Below, piece by piece: positions 54,816 through 63,651 of a stretch of 64,000 bases of DNA. Each line of letters begins with the position of its first letter. Position 1 is the stretch's first letter. The stretch is from Cellulosimicrobium terreum (lineage in GTDB: Bacteria > Actinomycetota > Actinomycetes > Actinomycetales > Cellulomonadaceae). A program made the translations under genes and the position numbers. The stretch is taken from NCBI GenBank assembly GCA_014803435.1, contig JACYFD010000001.1:620001-684000 (forward strand). Reading direction: 5' to 3'. The notes below the pieces were generated by a model. That model was not told where the DNA came from. It did not search any database and was given only the letters and a program-made list of their open reading frames with translations.

Positions 54816-55508
54816 ATGTCGACGACGGCCCTGCACACCACCGTGCTCGACACCCTGGGACGTCGCATCACGAGCGGCGAGGTCCCGGCCGGCACGACCC
54901 TCACGCTCGACTCGATCGGCGCCGAGTCCGGCGTCTCACGGACCGTGGCGCGCGAGGTGATGCGCCTGCTCGAAGGGCTCGGCCTCGTCCGTTCCGGCCG
55001 CCGCGTCGGGATCGTCGTGCTCGGACCCCACGAGTGGAACGTGCTCGACCCGCGGGTCATCCGCTGGCGCCTCGAGGGCCCCGGCCGCGACGCCCAGCTG
55101 CGCACGCTGACCGAGCTGCGCCACGCCGTCGAGCCCCTCGCCGCCGCCGGGGCCGCACGCAACGCGTCCCCGGAGGCGCGTGCGGAGCTGGTCGACATCG
55201 CCACCCGGATGCGTGCCCTCGGGGAGGCGGGCGAGCTCGAGGACTTCCTGCAGCTCGACATCCGCATGCACGAGGTGCTGCTCCGCTCGAGCGGCAACGA
55301 GATGTTCGGGGCGCTCGCGGGCGTCGTCGCCGCGGTCCTGTCCGGACGCACGCACCTCGGCCTCATGCCCGCCTCGCCCGTCCCGGAGGCGCTGGACCAG
55401 CACGAGGCCGTCGCGCGCGCCGTCGCCGCCGCCGACCCCGAGGCCGCGGAGGCCGCGATGGCCTCGCTCGTGGGCGAGGTGCGACGCGCGCTGCCCCCGG
55501 AAGCGTGA
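54816..55508 (+). CDS. FadR-type (FCD) GntR-family transcriptional regulator of gluconate use
   Basis: The product has 230 residues, starting at ATG 54816. The winged helix-turn-helix (about 8-72) has LTLDSIGAESGVSRTVAREV and RSGRRVGIVVL. The FCD ligand-binding domain (about 85-225) includes LRHAVEPLAAAGAA, DIRMHEVLLRSSGNEMF and LDQHEAVARAV, whose Asp and His residues normally bind a metal. It is divergent from gntK-gntP, and two matching operators lie between. It probably represses both transcripts and is released by gluconate or 6-phosphogluconate. Confidence 0.92.
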   Translation: MSTTALHTTVLDTLGRRITSGEVPAGTTLTLDSIGAESGVSRTVAREVMRLLEGLGLVRSGRRVGIVVLGPHEWNVLDPRVIRWRLEGPGRDAQLRTLTELRHAVEPLAAAGAARNASPEARAELVDIATRMRALGEAGELEDFLQLDIRMHEVLLRSSGNEMFGALAGVVAAVLSGRTHLGLMPASPVPEALDQHEAVARAVAAADPEAAEAAMASLVGEVRRALPPEA

Positions 55509-55558
55509 CCGCCGACGCACGCATGGCCCCGACCGAGGTCGAGGCCATGCGGGAGAGC

Positions 55559-55632
55559 TGGAGCGGATGACGGGAATCGAACCCGCGCTATCAGCTTGGG
55601 AAGCTGAAGTTCTACCATTGAACTACATCCGC
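55559..55632 (-). tRNA. tRNA-Gly (anticodon CCC)
   Basis: The minus strand folds into a complete cloverleaf: acceptor GCGGATG pairs with CATCCGC, the anticodon stem TCAGC/GCTGA holds the loop TTCCCAA (anticodon CCC), and the T loop is TTCGATT. The 3' CCA is encoded. It reads GGG glycine codons. Confidence 0.95.
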
Positions 55633-55746
55633 ACGACGCTGGTGGCGCTCACCCCGGAGCCTCTGCAAGGATCCTCGGCGAACCAGCGCGCGCACCGATC
55701 ATAGCGGACGCCGCGCCGGATGCCAGAACCGCAACGAGGAGGCGCC

Positions 55747-56235
55747 TTGTCCGAGAACCCGTACCAGCCGAACCCTGGCGAGCAGGGCGAGCCGGATGCG
55801 TCCCACGGTGCGCAGCAGGACGCGCCGTACGGCCAGGCGCCGCAAGGAGCTCCCTACGGGCAGCCGCCGCAGGGCCAGCCCGGCCCGACGTTCCCCGGCC
55901 AGCAGTACCCCGGTCAGCCCCAGCCCGGCCAGCAGTACCCCGGTCAGCCCTACCCCGGTCAGCCCTACCCCGGCTACCCGGTCGCCTACGACCCCCAGGC
56001 CAAGTCGCGCCTCGCGGCCGGTCTGCTCGGGATCCTCGTCGGGTCGCTGGGCATCCACCGGTTCTACCTCGGCTACACGGGGATCGGCCTGGCGATGCTG
56101 CTCGTCTCCGTGCTGTCGCTCGGGTTCCTCGCGCCGTTCATCGGCATCTGGGGCCTGGTGGAGGGCATCCTCTACCTGACCGCGAAGCAGGGGTACTACG
56201 CGGTCGACTCGACGGGCCGACCGCTGCGCTCCTGA
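55747..56235 (+). CDS. TM2-domain membrane protein with Pro/Gly/Tyr-rich N-terminus
   Basis: I chose the TTG at 55747 (MSENPYQPNPGEQ) because GAGGAGG lies four bases upstream; an ATG at 55720 has no site. The product has 162 residues. Residues 1-85 are a low-complexity segment with YPGQP repeats. The TM2 domain (about 88-155) has SRLAAGLLGILVGSLGIHRF, YLGYTGIGLAMLLV and the DRF-like motif region GIHRFYLG. TM2 proteins are small integral membrane proteins of unknown function. Confidence 0.88.
   Translation: MSENPYQPNPGEQGEPDASHGAQQDAPYGQAPQGAPYGQPPQGQPGPTFPGQQYPGQPQPGQQYPGQPYPGQPYPGYPVAYDPQAKSRLAAGLLGILVGSLGIHRFYLGYTGIGLAMLLVSVLSLGFLAPFIGIWGLVEGILYLTAKQGYYAVDSTGRPLRS
55900..55980 (+). repeat. 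15-bp tandem repeats in the TM2 gene
   Basis: Units like TACCCCGGTCAGCCC are repeated several times, encoding YPGQP. They are in frame. Confidence 0.8.
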
Positions 56236-56256
56236 CGACGGTGCCGGGCCTGGCCG

Positions 56257-56595
56257 TCAGATCCGGACGTCGTCCGCCCCGGTCGGGCGGGCGCCCGGGT
56301 CGGCGGCCGGGTCCGGCGCGTCCGACGTCTTCCCGAGCGCGTTGACCGACTGCTCCTTGATCACGTCGGCCACCTTCGCGCCCTGCTCCTTCGCGACGCC
56401 GACGACCTTGGCGCCCTGCTCCTTGGCCACGGCCGTGACCTTCTCCTGCGCGGTGCCCACGGCGGACCGGACCTCGTCGGACCGCCACAGGTCCTGTGCC
56501 TTGCCCTTGATCTCGTCGAACCGTTCGCGGCCGGCCCGGGTCCCGAGCACGTACCCGATGCCGATCCCGACGACGAGCGCGATCTTCGACTTCAT
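56257..56595 (-). CDS. YtxH-like membrane-anchored protein
   Basis: This 112-residue protein has a single N-terminal membrane segment (MKSKIALVVGIGIGYVLGTR) followed by the YtxH signature AGRERFDEIKGKAQDLW. A charged helical tail carries two VAKEQGAKV repeats. YtxH proteins are small, stress-related and of unknown mechanism. Confidence 0.85.
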   Translation of the reverse strand: MKSKIALVVGIGIGYVLGTRAGRERFDEIKGKAQDLWRSDEVRSAVGTAQEKVTAVAKEQGAKVVGVAKEQGAKVADVIKEQSVNALGKTSDAPDPAADPGARPTGADDVRI

Positions 56596-56705
56596 GGGTG
56601 GTCTCCCTCGTTCGACGTTCAGGCGAACCTAGCGAGGACCGCCCAAGCTCGCGCGCGGGAGGTGGGCACGCCGAGACGGGCTGCCGGTGGGTCGTCGGCG
56701 TCGGC

Positions 56706-56711
56706 TAGCGT
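56706..56711 (+). promoter_or_regulatory. TAGCGT -10 box of dcd (leaderless)
   Basis: TAGCGT is followed by six bases and the GTG start of dcd. Confidence 0.45.
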
Positions 56712-56717
56712 GTCCCC

Positions 56718-57293
56718 GTGCTGCTCTCCGACCGCGACATCCGTGCCGAGCTCGACGCCGGTCGCGTCCGGCTCGAGCCGTACGACCCGAGCATGCTGCA
56801 GCCGTCGAGCATCGACGTGCGCCTCGACCGGTACTTCCGGCTGTTCGACAACCACAAGTACCCGTACATCGACCCGTCCCAGGACCAGCCGGACCTCACG
56901 CGTCTCGTGGAGGTGGAGCCGTCCGAGCCGTTCGTGCTGCACCCGGGCGAGTTCGTCCTCGGGTCCACCTTCGAGGCCGTGACCCTGCCCGACGACGTCG
57001 CGGCACGGCTCGAGGGCAAGTCCAGCCTCGGCCGGCTGGGGCTCCTCACGCACTCGACCGCGGGCTTCGTCGACCCGGGCTTCTCCGGCCACGTCACCCT
57101 GGAGCTGAGCAACGTCGCGACGCTCCCGATCATGCTGTGGCCGGGCATGAAGATCGGGCAGATGTGCTTCTTCCGGCTGTCCTCGCCCGCCGAGAACCCG
57201 TACGGCTCGAGCGTCTACGGCTCGCGCTACCAGGGGCAGCGCGGCCCGACGGCCTCGCGCTCGTGGCAGAGCTTCCACCGCACGGACGTCTGA
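56718..57293 (+). CDS. dcd: dCTP deaminase, possibly bifunctional (dUMP-forming)
   Basis: This 191-residue protein starts at GTG 56718. It matches the trimeric dCTP deaminase family: [58 protein letters not shown] (active-site Arg, Ser), [20 protein letters not shown] (Asp, Glu) and [15 protein letters not shown]. The Mycobacterium tuberculosis enzyme of the same type also hydrolyses dUTP to dUMP; that activity is plausible here but unproven. It feeds dUMP into thymidylate synthesis. Confidence 0.95.
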   Translation: MLLSDRDIRAELDAGRVRLEPYDPSMLQPSSIDVRLDRYFRLFDNHKYPYIDPSQDQPDLTRLVEVEPSEPFVLHPGEFVLGSTFEAVTLPDDVAARLEGKSSLGRLGLLTHSTAGFVDPGFSGHVTLELSNVATLPIMLWPGMKIGQMCFFRLSSPAENPYGSSVYGSRYQGQRGPTASRSWQSFHRTDV

Positions 57294-57304
57294 GGCGAGG
57301 ACCG

Positions 57305-58378
57305 ATGACGCCGCTGCCCCCGCTCCCGAACCCCGACGGTCCCGGCCCGGCCCAGCGCTACCAGGCGCGGCACCTGCTCGGGCTGCCCGGGGACGTCGTC
57401 GTCGACGAGATCGAGACCCTCGCCCTGTCACGGTTCGCGGGCGCCCGCTGGGACGTCGCGCCGGACGGGACGGAGCCGCTGGTCCCGCCCGCCCGGGTCG
57501 CCGCCCCGGGACAGCCCGGCGTGCTGCGGACGTCCCGGCACTCGTCCCTCACCGGCCCGTACGCGTCGGCCGGTTCCGGCCTCCCGCCGGGCACGGCGCT
57601 CGTGTTCGACGTCGTGTGCCCGCGCGAGCGCGGCGAGGCTCCCTACCCGGGCGGCGGGGACCGTGACGGCGTCGGGCGTGCCTTCCCGGCGGGCCTGCCG
57701 ACGCGCGAGGAGGAGCGCCTCGTCACCTGGCTCGTCGCCGCGGCCCGCAGGCTCGGTGGCTCGGTCCGGACCGACGTCCAGGACCCCGCGGGTCCGGGTG
57801 TCGTGCTCACGCCGGACCCGGGGGTCGCGGTCGACATGACCCTGTACTCGGACGTGTGGCTCGACCCGAACGCGGCGGTGGCGCTCGTCGGTCGTACGCA
57901 GACGCGCGTGACGCTCGCGACGGAGGGCCGCTCGTACCAGGGCCCGCCGAAGGGCATCACCGAGCTCCCCCTGTACCCGGGCGAGAAGATGGACCCGGAC
58001 GTGCGCCGCGCGATCCACGCCCGCGCGGACGACGTCGACATCGAGGCGCTGACCACCGGGTCCGTCCTCGACGGCTACGGGCTGATCGTGGACCTCGGGA
58101 TGGACGGCCTCGTCGCGGTCGAGATCGGCGGCGAGGAGCAGCTCCCGCTCCTGCTCCGTGGTCTGCCGTGGGCGTCCCAGGGAGCGGTGTCCTACCGCGT
58201 GCGCTGGGAGCCGCAGGACCTCGTCGAGTCCCAGCGCGAGCAGCCGTCCCTGGACCACCGGGTCGCGCGCAAGCGTGCCGCGCAGGTCGTCGCGGACGTC
58301 ACCCGGACCCTGCACGGCGCGGTCGGCGGCGAGGTCGCGGACGAGGCCGAGTTCCTGCTCGAGCCCGAGGACCTGTGA
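57305..58378 (+). CDS. Hypothetical protein downstream of dcd
   Basis: The product has 357 residues, from ATG 57305, 12 bases after dcd. There are no membrane helices or signal peptide. Conserved-looking parts are AVDMTLYSDVWLDPNAAVAL, LATEGRSYQGPPKGITELPL, LDGYGLIVDLGMDGLVAVEI and a C-terminal helix (SLDHRVARKRAAQVVADVTR). I do not recognise a catalytic motif. The operon position after dcd may hint at nucleotide or cell-wall housekeeping. Confidence 0.75.
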   Translation: MTPLPPLPNPDGPGPAQRYQARHLLGLPGDVVVDEIETLALSRFAGARWDVAPDGTEPLVPPARVAAPGQPGVLRTSRHSSLTGPYASAGSGLPPGTALVFDVVCPRERGEAPYPGGGDRDGVGRAFPAGLPTREEERLVTWLVAAARRLGGSVRTDVQDPAGPGVVLTPDPGVAVDMTLYSDVWLDPNAAVALVGRTQTRVTLATEGRSYQGPPKGITELPLYPGEKMDPDVRRAIHARADDVDIEALTTGSVLDGYGLIVDLGMDGLVAVEIGGEEQLPLLLRGLPWASQGAVSYRVRWEPQDLVESQREQPSLDHRVARKRAAQVVADVTRTLHGAVGGEVADEAEFLLEPEDL

Positions 58379-58419
58379 CCGTGGCACAGGTCACGGACGG
58401 AGCACGGCCCAGGCAACGA

Positions 58420-58425
58420 TAAAAT
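58420..58425 (+). promoter_or_regulatory. TAAAAT -10 box of the mnh operon
   Basis: A five-of-six match to the -10 consensus, about 40 bases before the mnhA start; no good -35 at 17 bases. The AT-rich box stands out in a GC-rich context. Confidence 0.5.
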
Positions 58426-58466
58426 GGCCGCAGCCCAACCCGCCCCCGACCCGGACGGAGTGGCCC

Positions 58467-61400
58467 GTGCTCTACGTGCTTCTCGCGCACCTCGCGATGG
58501 CACTCGGCGCGCCCGCACTCGTCTCCGTCCTCGGGCGGCGCGCGTTCCTCGTCATGGCGCTCGCGCCGGCGTCCGCGGCGGCCTACGCCCTCGCGTGGAC
58601 CGGACGCGTCATGGAGGGCGACCACCCGACCGCGGTGGTCGAGTGGGTGCCCGGCCTGGGGCTCGAGCTCGCGTTCCGCATGGACACGCTGTCCTGGCTC
58701 ATGCTGCTGCTCGTCGGCGGCGTCGGGGCGCTCGTCCTCGTCTACTGCTCCGCGTACTTCTCGCCGACGGCCCAGGGGCTGCGGCGGTTCGGCGGGGTCC
58801 TCACCGCGTTCGCGGGTGCGATGGTCGGGCTGGTCGTCGCGGACGACGTGCTCCTGCTGTTCGTGTTCTGGGAGCTCACGACCGTCTTCTCCTACCTGCT
58901 GATCGGCCACTACGCGGACCGCAAGGCGAGCCGGCGGGCCGCCATGCAGGCGATCGTCGTGACGACGGCGGGCGGCCTGGCCCTGCTCGTCGGGGTGATC
59001 GTGCTCGGTGTCCAGGCGGGCACGTTCCGGCTGTCGGAGATCGTCGCCGACCCGCCCACGGGCGGTGCCGTGACGGCGGCGATCGTGTGCGTCCTCGTGG
59101 GTGCCATCAGCAAGTCGGCGCTCATCCCGCTGCACTTCTGGCTGCCCGCCGCCATGGCCGCGCCGACGCCGGTGAGCGCGTACCTCCACGCGGCCGCGAT
59201 GGTGAAGGCCGGCGTCTACCTCGTCGCGCGGTTCGCTCCCGCGTACTCCGACACGACGGTGTGGCGGGCGATCGTCATCTCGCTCGGGGCCGGGACGCTC
59301 CTGGTCGGCGGCTACCGCGCCCTGCGCCAGTACGACCTCAAGCTCGTCCTCGCGTTCGGGACCGTGAGCCAGCTCGGCCTGATCATCCTCCTCGTCGGGC
59401 TGGGCACGCGGTCGGCCGCCCTCGCCGGGCTCGCGATGATCGGCGCGCACGCGATGTTCAAGGCCGCGCTCTTCCTCGTCGTGGGTGCTGTCGACGCCGC
59501 GACCGGCACCCGTGACCTGAGACGTCTCACCGGCGTCGGGCGCGCCCTGCCGTGGACCGCGGTTGCCGGTGGGCTCGCGACGGCCTCGATGATCGGGCTG
59601 CCGCCGTTCGCGGGGTACGTCGCGAAGGAGGCTGCGCTCGAGTCGCTCCTGCACGGCGGGGGCCCGGGCTGGCTGGACGCAATCGTCCTGTGGTCCGTCG
59701 TCGTCGGGTCCATGTTCACCGTCGCCTACGGGCTGAGGTTCTGGTGGGGTGCGTTCTCGTCCCACAAGCGGCGCGGGTCGCCGGTCCCCGCGAACGAGCA
59801 CCTCGACCTCCGCGGCGGGCGCGGGCCGGCGTTCGCCGCGGACGACGCGCCCATCGACCCCACCACGATCAAGAAGCTCCCGTTCCTCCTCGTCGCGCCG
59901 GCGGTCGTCCTCGCCGTGCTCGGGCTGGCGGCGGCGCTCGTCCCGCACTTCGGGGAGGACCTCCTCCAGCCCTACGCCGAGACCTACCCGGAGGGCGAGC
60001 CCGGGCACCTCGTCCTGTGGGCCGGCGTCACGCCGGCGCTCGTCCTCACCGTCCTCGTGCTTGTCGTGGGAGCGCTGCTGTTCTGGCAGCGGTCGCGCGT
60101 CGAGCGCTTCCAGGCGTCGCTGTGGACGGTCCCGGAGGCCGACGTCACCTACCGCCGGGTCATGCGCAAGCTCGACGACCTCGCCGCGGACGTCACGGCG
60201 ATCACCCAGCGTGGTTCCCTGCCGCTGTACCTGGGCATCATCCTCACGGTGCTGGTCCTCGGGCCAGGACTGGTCATGGTCGTGCAGACGAGCTGGCCCG
60301 AGCAGGTCAAGGCCTGGGACCGGCCGGCCCAGCTGGCGGCGGTCGTCGCGATCTGCGTGTCCTCGGTCCTCGCGGCCCGGTCGCGTCGCCGGCTCAAGGC
60401 CGTGGTGCTCATCGGCATCGCCGGCTACGCCAACGCCGTGCTCTTCCTCCTGCACGGCGCCCCGGACCTCGCGCTCACCCAGGTCCTGGTCGAGACCATC
60501 ACGCTCGTCGTCATGGTGCTCGTGCTGCGCCGCCTGCCCCCCTACTTCTCCGACCGCCCGCTCGCGAGCAGCCGCTGGGTGCGGCTGGGGATCGCCGTCG
60601 CGGTGGGCGTCGTGATGATGGGCCTCGCGGTCGTCGTGCCCCTCGCACGCGTCGCGACGCCGGTCTCGGTGCACTTCCCCGCGGAGGCGTACGAGTGGGG
60701 CGGCGGGAAGAACATCGTGAACGTCACCCTGGTGGACATCCGCGCCTGGGACACGATGGGAGAGATCTCGGTCCTGCTGGCCGCGGCGACCGGCGTCGCG
60801 TCGCTCGTCTTCCTGCGCACGCGCAGCGGCGAGGTCCTGCGGACCGCGAACGCGAAGGCCGTCACGGGCGCGACGACCGGCAAGGGCTCCGGGGTCTGGG
60901 GCGGCGAGCCGGACCCGGGCGCAGCGCTGCGCCGCCGCGGCGTGGACGACACCTCGCAGCCGCGCATGTCCGTGTGGCTGCGAGCCGGCCGGACGCTCGC
61001 GCCGCAGCGGCGGTCCGTGATCTTCGAGGTCGTCACGCGCGTGCTCTTCCACTCGATGATCGTCTTCGCGCTGTTCCTGCTCTTCTCGGGCCACAACAAC
61101 CCGGGCGGCGGGTTCGCGGCCGGGCTCGTCGTCGGCGTCGCCCTGACCGTGCGGTACCTGGCGGGCGGTCGTTACGAGCTGGGTGAGGCCGCCCCCGTGC
61201 ACCCGGGCCTCCTGCTCGGGACGGGGCTGTTCCTGTCGGCCGGTGCGGGTGCCGTGCCGCTGCTCTTCGGGGGGTCGGTCCTGCAGAGCGCGATCCTCCA
61301 GCTCACGCTGCCGGTGTTCGGGCACGTCAAGTTCGTCACGACGGTGTTCTTCGACATCGGGGTCTTCCTCGTCGTCGTCGGCCTCGTCCTCGACATCCTG

Positions 61401-61523
61401 CGCACCCTCGGCGCAGAGATCGACCGACAGACGGAGCGCGCGGCCTCCGGGCAGGAGCCCGGCGAAGACACCGGCCCGCTCGAGGCCATGGAGCCGGACG
61501 CGATCGGCGGTGGTCGGCGATGA
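58467..61523 (+). CDS. mnhA: Na+/H+ antiporter subunit A fused to subunit B (MnhAB)
   Basis: The product has 1018 residues, from GTG 58467 with CGGAG six bases upstream. Residues 1 to about 780 form MnhA, related to NuoL: FVFWELTTVFSYLLIGHYAD, KSALIPLHFWLPAAMAAPTP and AHAMFKAALFLVVGAVDAAT hold the proton-path Glu, Lys and His. Residues about 840-985 form MnhB (LFHSMIVFALFLLFSGHNNP and GGGFAAGLVVGVALTVRYLA). The fusion occurs in other actinobacteria. The complex exchanges Na+ for H+ and aids alkaline and salt tolerance. The stop overlaps mnhC (ATGA). Confidence 0.95.
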   Translation: MLYVLLAHLAMALGAPALVSVLGRRAFLVMALAPASAAAYALAWTGRVMEGDHPTAVVEWVPGLGLELAFRMDTLSWLMLLLVGGVGALVLVYCSAYFSPTAQGLRRFGGVLTAFAGAMVGLVVADDVLLLFVFWELTTVFSYLLIGHYADRKASRRAAMQAIVVTTAGGLALLVGVIVLGVQAGTFRLSEIVADPPTGGAVTAAIVCVLVGAISKSALIPLHFWLPAAMAAPTPVSAYLHAAAMVKAGVYLVARFAPAYSDTTVWRAIVISLGAGTLLVGGYRALRQYDLKLVLAFGTVSQLGLIILLVGLGTRSAALAGLAMIGAHAMFKAALFLVVGAVDAATGTRDLRRLTGVGRALPWTAVAGGLATASMIGLPPFAGYVAKEAALESLLHGGGPGWLDAIVLWSVVVGSMFTVAYGLRFWWGAFSSHKRRGSPVPANEHLDLRGGRGPAFAADDAPIDPTTIKKLPFLLVAPAVVLAVLGLAAALVPHFGEDLLQPYAETYPEGEPGHLVLWAGVTPALVLTVLVLVVGALLFWQRSRVERFQASLWTVPEADVTYRRVMRKLDDLAADVTAITQRGSLPLYLGIILTVLVLGPGLVMVVQTSWPEQVKAWDRPAQLAAVVAICVSSVLAARSRRRLKAVVLIGIAGYANAVLFLLHGAPDLALTQVLVETITLVVMVLVLRRLPPYFSDRPLASSRWVRLGIAVAVGVVMMGLAVVVPLARVATPVSVHFPAEAYEWGGGKNIVNVTLVDIRAWDTMGEISVLLAAATGVASLVFLRTRSGEVLRTANAKAVTGATTGKGSGVWGGEPDPGAALRRRGVDDTSQPRMSVWLRAGRTLAPQRRSVIFEVVTRVLFHSMIVFALFLLFSGHNNPGGGFAAGLVVGVALTVRYLAGGRYELGEAAPVHPGLLLGTGLFLSAGAGAVPLLFGGSVLQSAILQLTLPVFGHVKFVTTVFFDIGVFLVVVGLVLDILRTLGAEIDRQTERAASGQEPGEDTGPLEAMEPDAIGGGRR

Positions 61524-62083
61524 CCGGTCCCGCAGGCGTGATCGACATGACCCCGAGCCTCGTGCTCGTGCTGGCGATCGGGGTGTCGTTCACCGTCGGG
61601 GTGTACCTGCTCCTCGAACGCAGCCTCACGCGCGTGCTCCTCGGCTTCATCCTGCTCAGCAACGGCGCCAACCTGCTGTTCCTCGTCGCCGGCGGCCGCC
61701 CGGGAGGCGCGCCCATCGTCGGGACGACGCCCGACGCGGAGATGAGCGACCCCCTCGTGCAGGCGATGGCGCTGACGGCGATCGTCATCACGCTCGGCCT
61801 CACGGCCTTCGTGCTCGCCATGGCCTACCGCTCGTGGCAGCTCCACGGCCACGACGAGGTGCAGGACGACCTCGAGGACCGCCGCGTCGCCCGGCACGCG
61901 GCGCGCAACGCCCCGGCGTTCGAGGACCTCGACACCGAGGAGAGCGGCCAGACGCTCGACGACGAGGCCGCCGAGGTGCACGACGAGACCGACGCCGACG
62001 GGGACGGGATCACCGACGCGCGGCTCGGCCGCAAGAGGTCCCGGCCGCACGGCACGGACGACGACGAGGGGGAGGAGCGCTGA
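61520..62083 (+). CDS. mnhC: Na+/H+ antiporter subunit C
   Basis: The product has 187 residues. The NuoK-like core has three helices: LVLVLAIGVSFTVGVYLLLE, VLLGFILLSNGANLLFLVAG and MALTAIVITLGLTAFVLAMA. An acidic cytoplasmic tail of about 70 residues (EDLDTEESGQTLDDEAAEVH) extends beyond the usual end. It overlaps mnhA and mnhD (ATGA and TGATG). Confidence 0.94.
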   Translation: MTGPAGVIDMTPSLVLVLAIGVSFTVGVYLLLERSLTRVLLGFILLSNGANLLFLVAGGRPGGAPIVGTTPDAEMSDPLVQAMALTAIVITLGLTAFVLAMAYRSWQLHGHDEVQDDLEDRRVARHAARNAPAFEDLDTEESGQTLDDEAAEVHDETDADGDGITDARLGRKRSRPHGTDDDEGEER

Positions 62084-63651
62084 TGGACCTGACCGAGGTC
62101 GCACGCACCGTCGTCCCCCTGCCCGTCGTGCTTCCGCTCATCGCGGCCGGGCTCACGCTGGCGCTGTGGCGCCACGCTCGCGCCCAGCGGATCATCGCGA
62201 CGGCGGCGCTCGCTCTCGTGCTCGCGACGTCGGTCGTGCTGCTCGTCGCGGCCGACGCGGGCCCGGTGGTCGTCGACGTCGGCGAGTGGGCGGCTCCGGT
62301 GGGCATCGACCTCGTCGCGGACCGGCTCTCGGCGCTCATGCTCACCGTCTCGAGCTTCGTCATGCTCTGCGTCCTGCTGTACTCGCTCGCCCAGGGCGTG
62401 GCCGACGGCGACGAGGAGGCGCCGGTCGCGATCTACCACCCGACGTTCATGGTGCTCGCCGCGGGCGTCTTCAACGCCTTCCTGTCCGGGGACCTGTTCA
62501 ACCTCTACGTCGGGTTCGAGATCTTCCTCGCCGCGAGCTACGTGCTGCTCACGCTCGGCGGGACGGGCGAGCGCATCCGCGCGGGGTCGATCTACGTCGT
62601 CGTCGCGCTCCTGTCGTCGATCATCTTCCTCGTCGCCATCGCGCTCACGTACGCCGCGACGGGCACGGTCAACCTCGCCCAGCTCTCGGAGCGGTTCCCC
62701 GACATCGACCCCGGGGTCCGGCTGACCATCCAGCTCCTGCTGCTCCTCGCGTTCGGGATCAAGGCCGCGCTCTTCCCGCTGTCGTCGTGGCTCCCCGACT
62801 CCTACCCGACGGCGCCCGCCCCGGTCACCGCCGTGTTCGCCGGCCTGCTCACCAAGGTCGGGGTCTACGCGATCATCCGCACGCAGACCCTGCTCTTCCC
62901 GCCCGACAGCCGCGTCGACGAGCTCCTCCTGTGGCTCGCCCTGCTGACGATGGTCGTCGGCATCCTCGGCGCCGTCGCGCAGAACGACATCAAACGACTG
63001 CTGTCCTTCACCCTCGTGAGCCACATCGGGTTCATGATCTTCGGCATCGCGCTCGCCTCCGAGCCCGGGATGTCGGCCGCGATCTTCTACGTCGTGCACC
63101 ACATCACCGTCCAGACGACGCTCTTCCTCGTCGTCGGGCTCGTGGAGCGGCGTGGCGGGTCGACGTCGCTCGACCGTCTCGGCGGGCTCGCCAAGCTCGC
63201 GCCGGGGCTCGCGATCCTCTTCTTCATCCCCGCGATGAACCTCGCCGGCATCCCGCCGCTGTCGGGGTTCCTCGGCAAGCTCGGCCTGCTCGAGGAGGGC
63301 GTCGCGCAGGGCACGCCGCTCACGTGGGCGCTCGTCGTCGGGTCCGTCGTGACGTCGCTGCTCACGCTGTACGCGATCGTCAAGGCGTGGAACAAGGCGT
63401 TCTGGCAGACGCCCCCGGTCGAGATCCCGGCCGGGATCACGATGCCGCGCGGCATGGTCGGTCCGGCCGCCGCGCTCGTGGCGTTCGGCCTCGCGCTGAC
63501 GATCGTCGCCGGGCCGCTGTACTCCTACACGGAGCGTGCCGCCCAGACGCTGCTCGACGGGCACACGTACGTCGACGCGGTCTTCCCCGACGGGTCCGAC
63601 CGGGGGCGTGGCGTGTCCAGCGACGCCACCGAGGAGGCCGAGGGCTCATGA
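62083..63651 (+). CDS. mnhD: Na+/H+ antiporter subunit D
   Basis: The product has 522 residues, NuoN/NuoM-like, with about 14 helices. Signature parts are LFNLYVGFEIFLAASYVLLT (Glu), FGIKAALFPLSSWLPDSYPT (Lys), VTAVFAGLLTKVGVYAIIRT (Lys) and MNLAGIPPLSGFLGKLGLLE. It supplies the second ion channel of the complex. Confidence 0.95.
   Translation: MDLTEVARTVVPLPVVLPLIAAGLTLALWRHARAQRIIATAALALVLATSVVLLVAADAGPVVVDVGEWAAPVGIDLVADRLSALMLTVSSFVMLCVLLYSLAQGVADGDEEAPVAIYHPTFMVLAAGVFNAFLSGDLFNLYVGFEIFLAASYVLLTLGGTGERIRAGSIYVVVALLSSIIFLVAIALTYAATGTVNLAQLSERFPDIDPGVRLTIQLLLLLAFGIKAALFPLSSWLPDSYPTAPAPVTAVFAGLLTKVGVYAIIRTQTLLFPPDSRVDELLLWLALLTMVVGILGAVAQNDIKRLLSFTLVSHIGFMIFGIALASEPGMSAAIFYVVHHITVQTTLFLVVGLVERRGGSTSLDRLGGLAKLAPGLAILFFIPAMNLAGIPPLSGFLGKLGLLEEGVAQGTPLTWALVVGSVVTSLLTLYAIVKAWNKAFWQTPPVEIPAGITMPRGMVGPAAALVAFGLALTIVAGPLYSYTERAAQTLLDGHTYVDAVFPDGSDRGRGVSSDATEEAEGS

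Noticed and set aside
58299-61325. 1008-residue minus-strand open frame opposite mnhA
   Set aside because: Shadow of MnhA; its Arg/Glu/His-rich sequence has no domain features while the plus strand shows all antiporter motifs.
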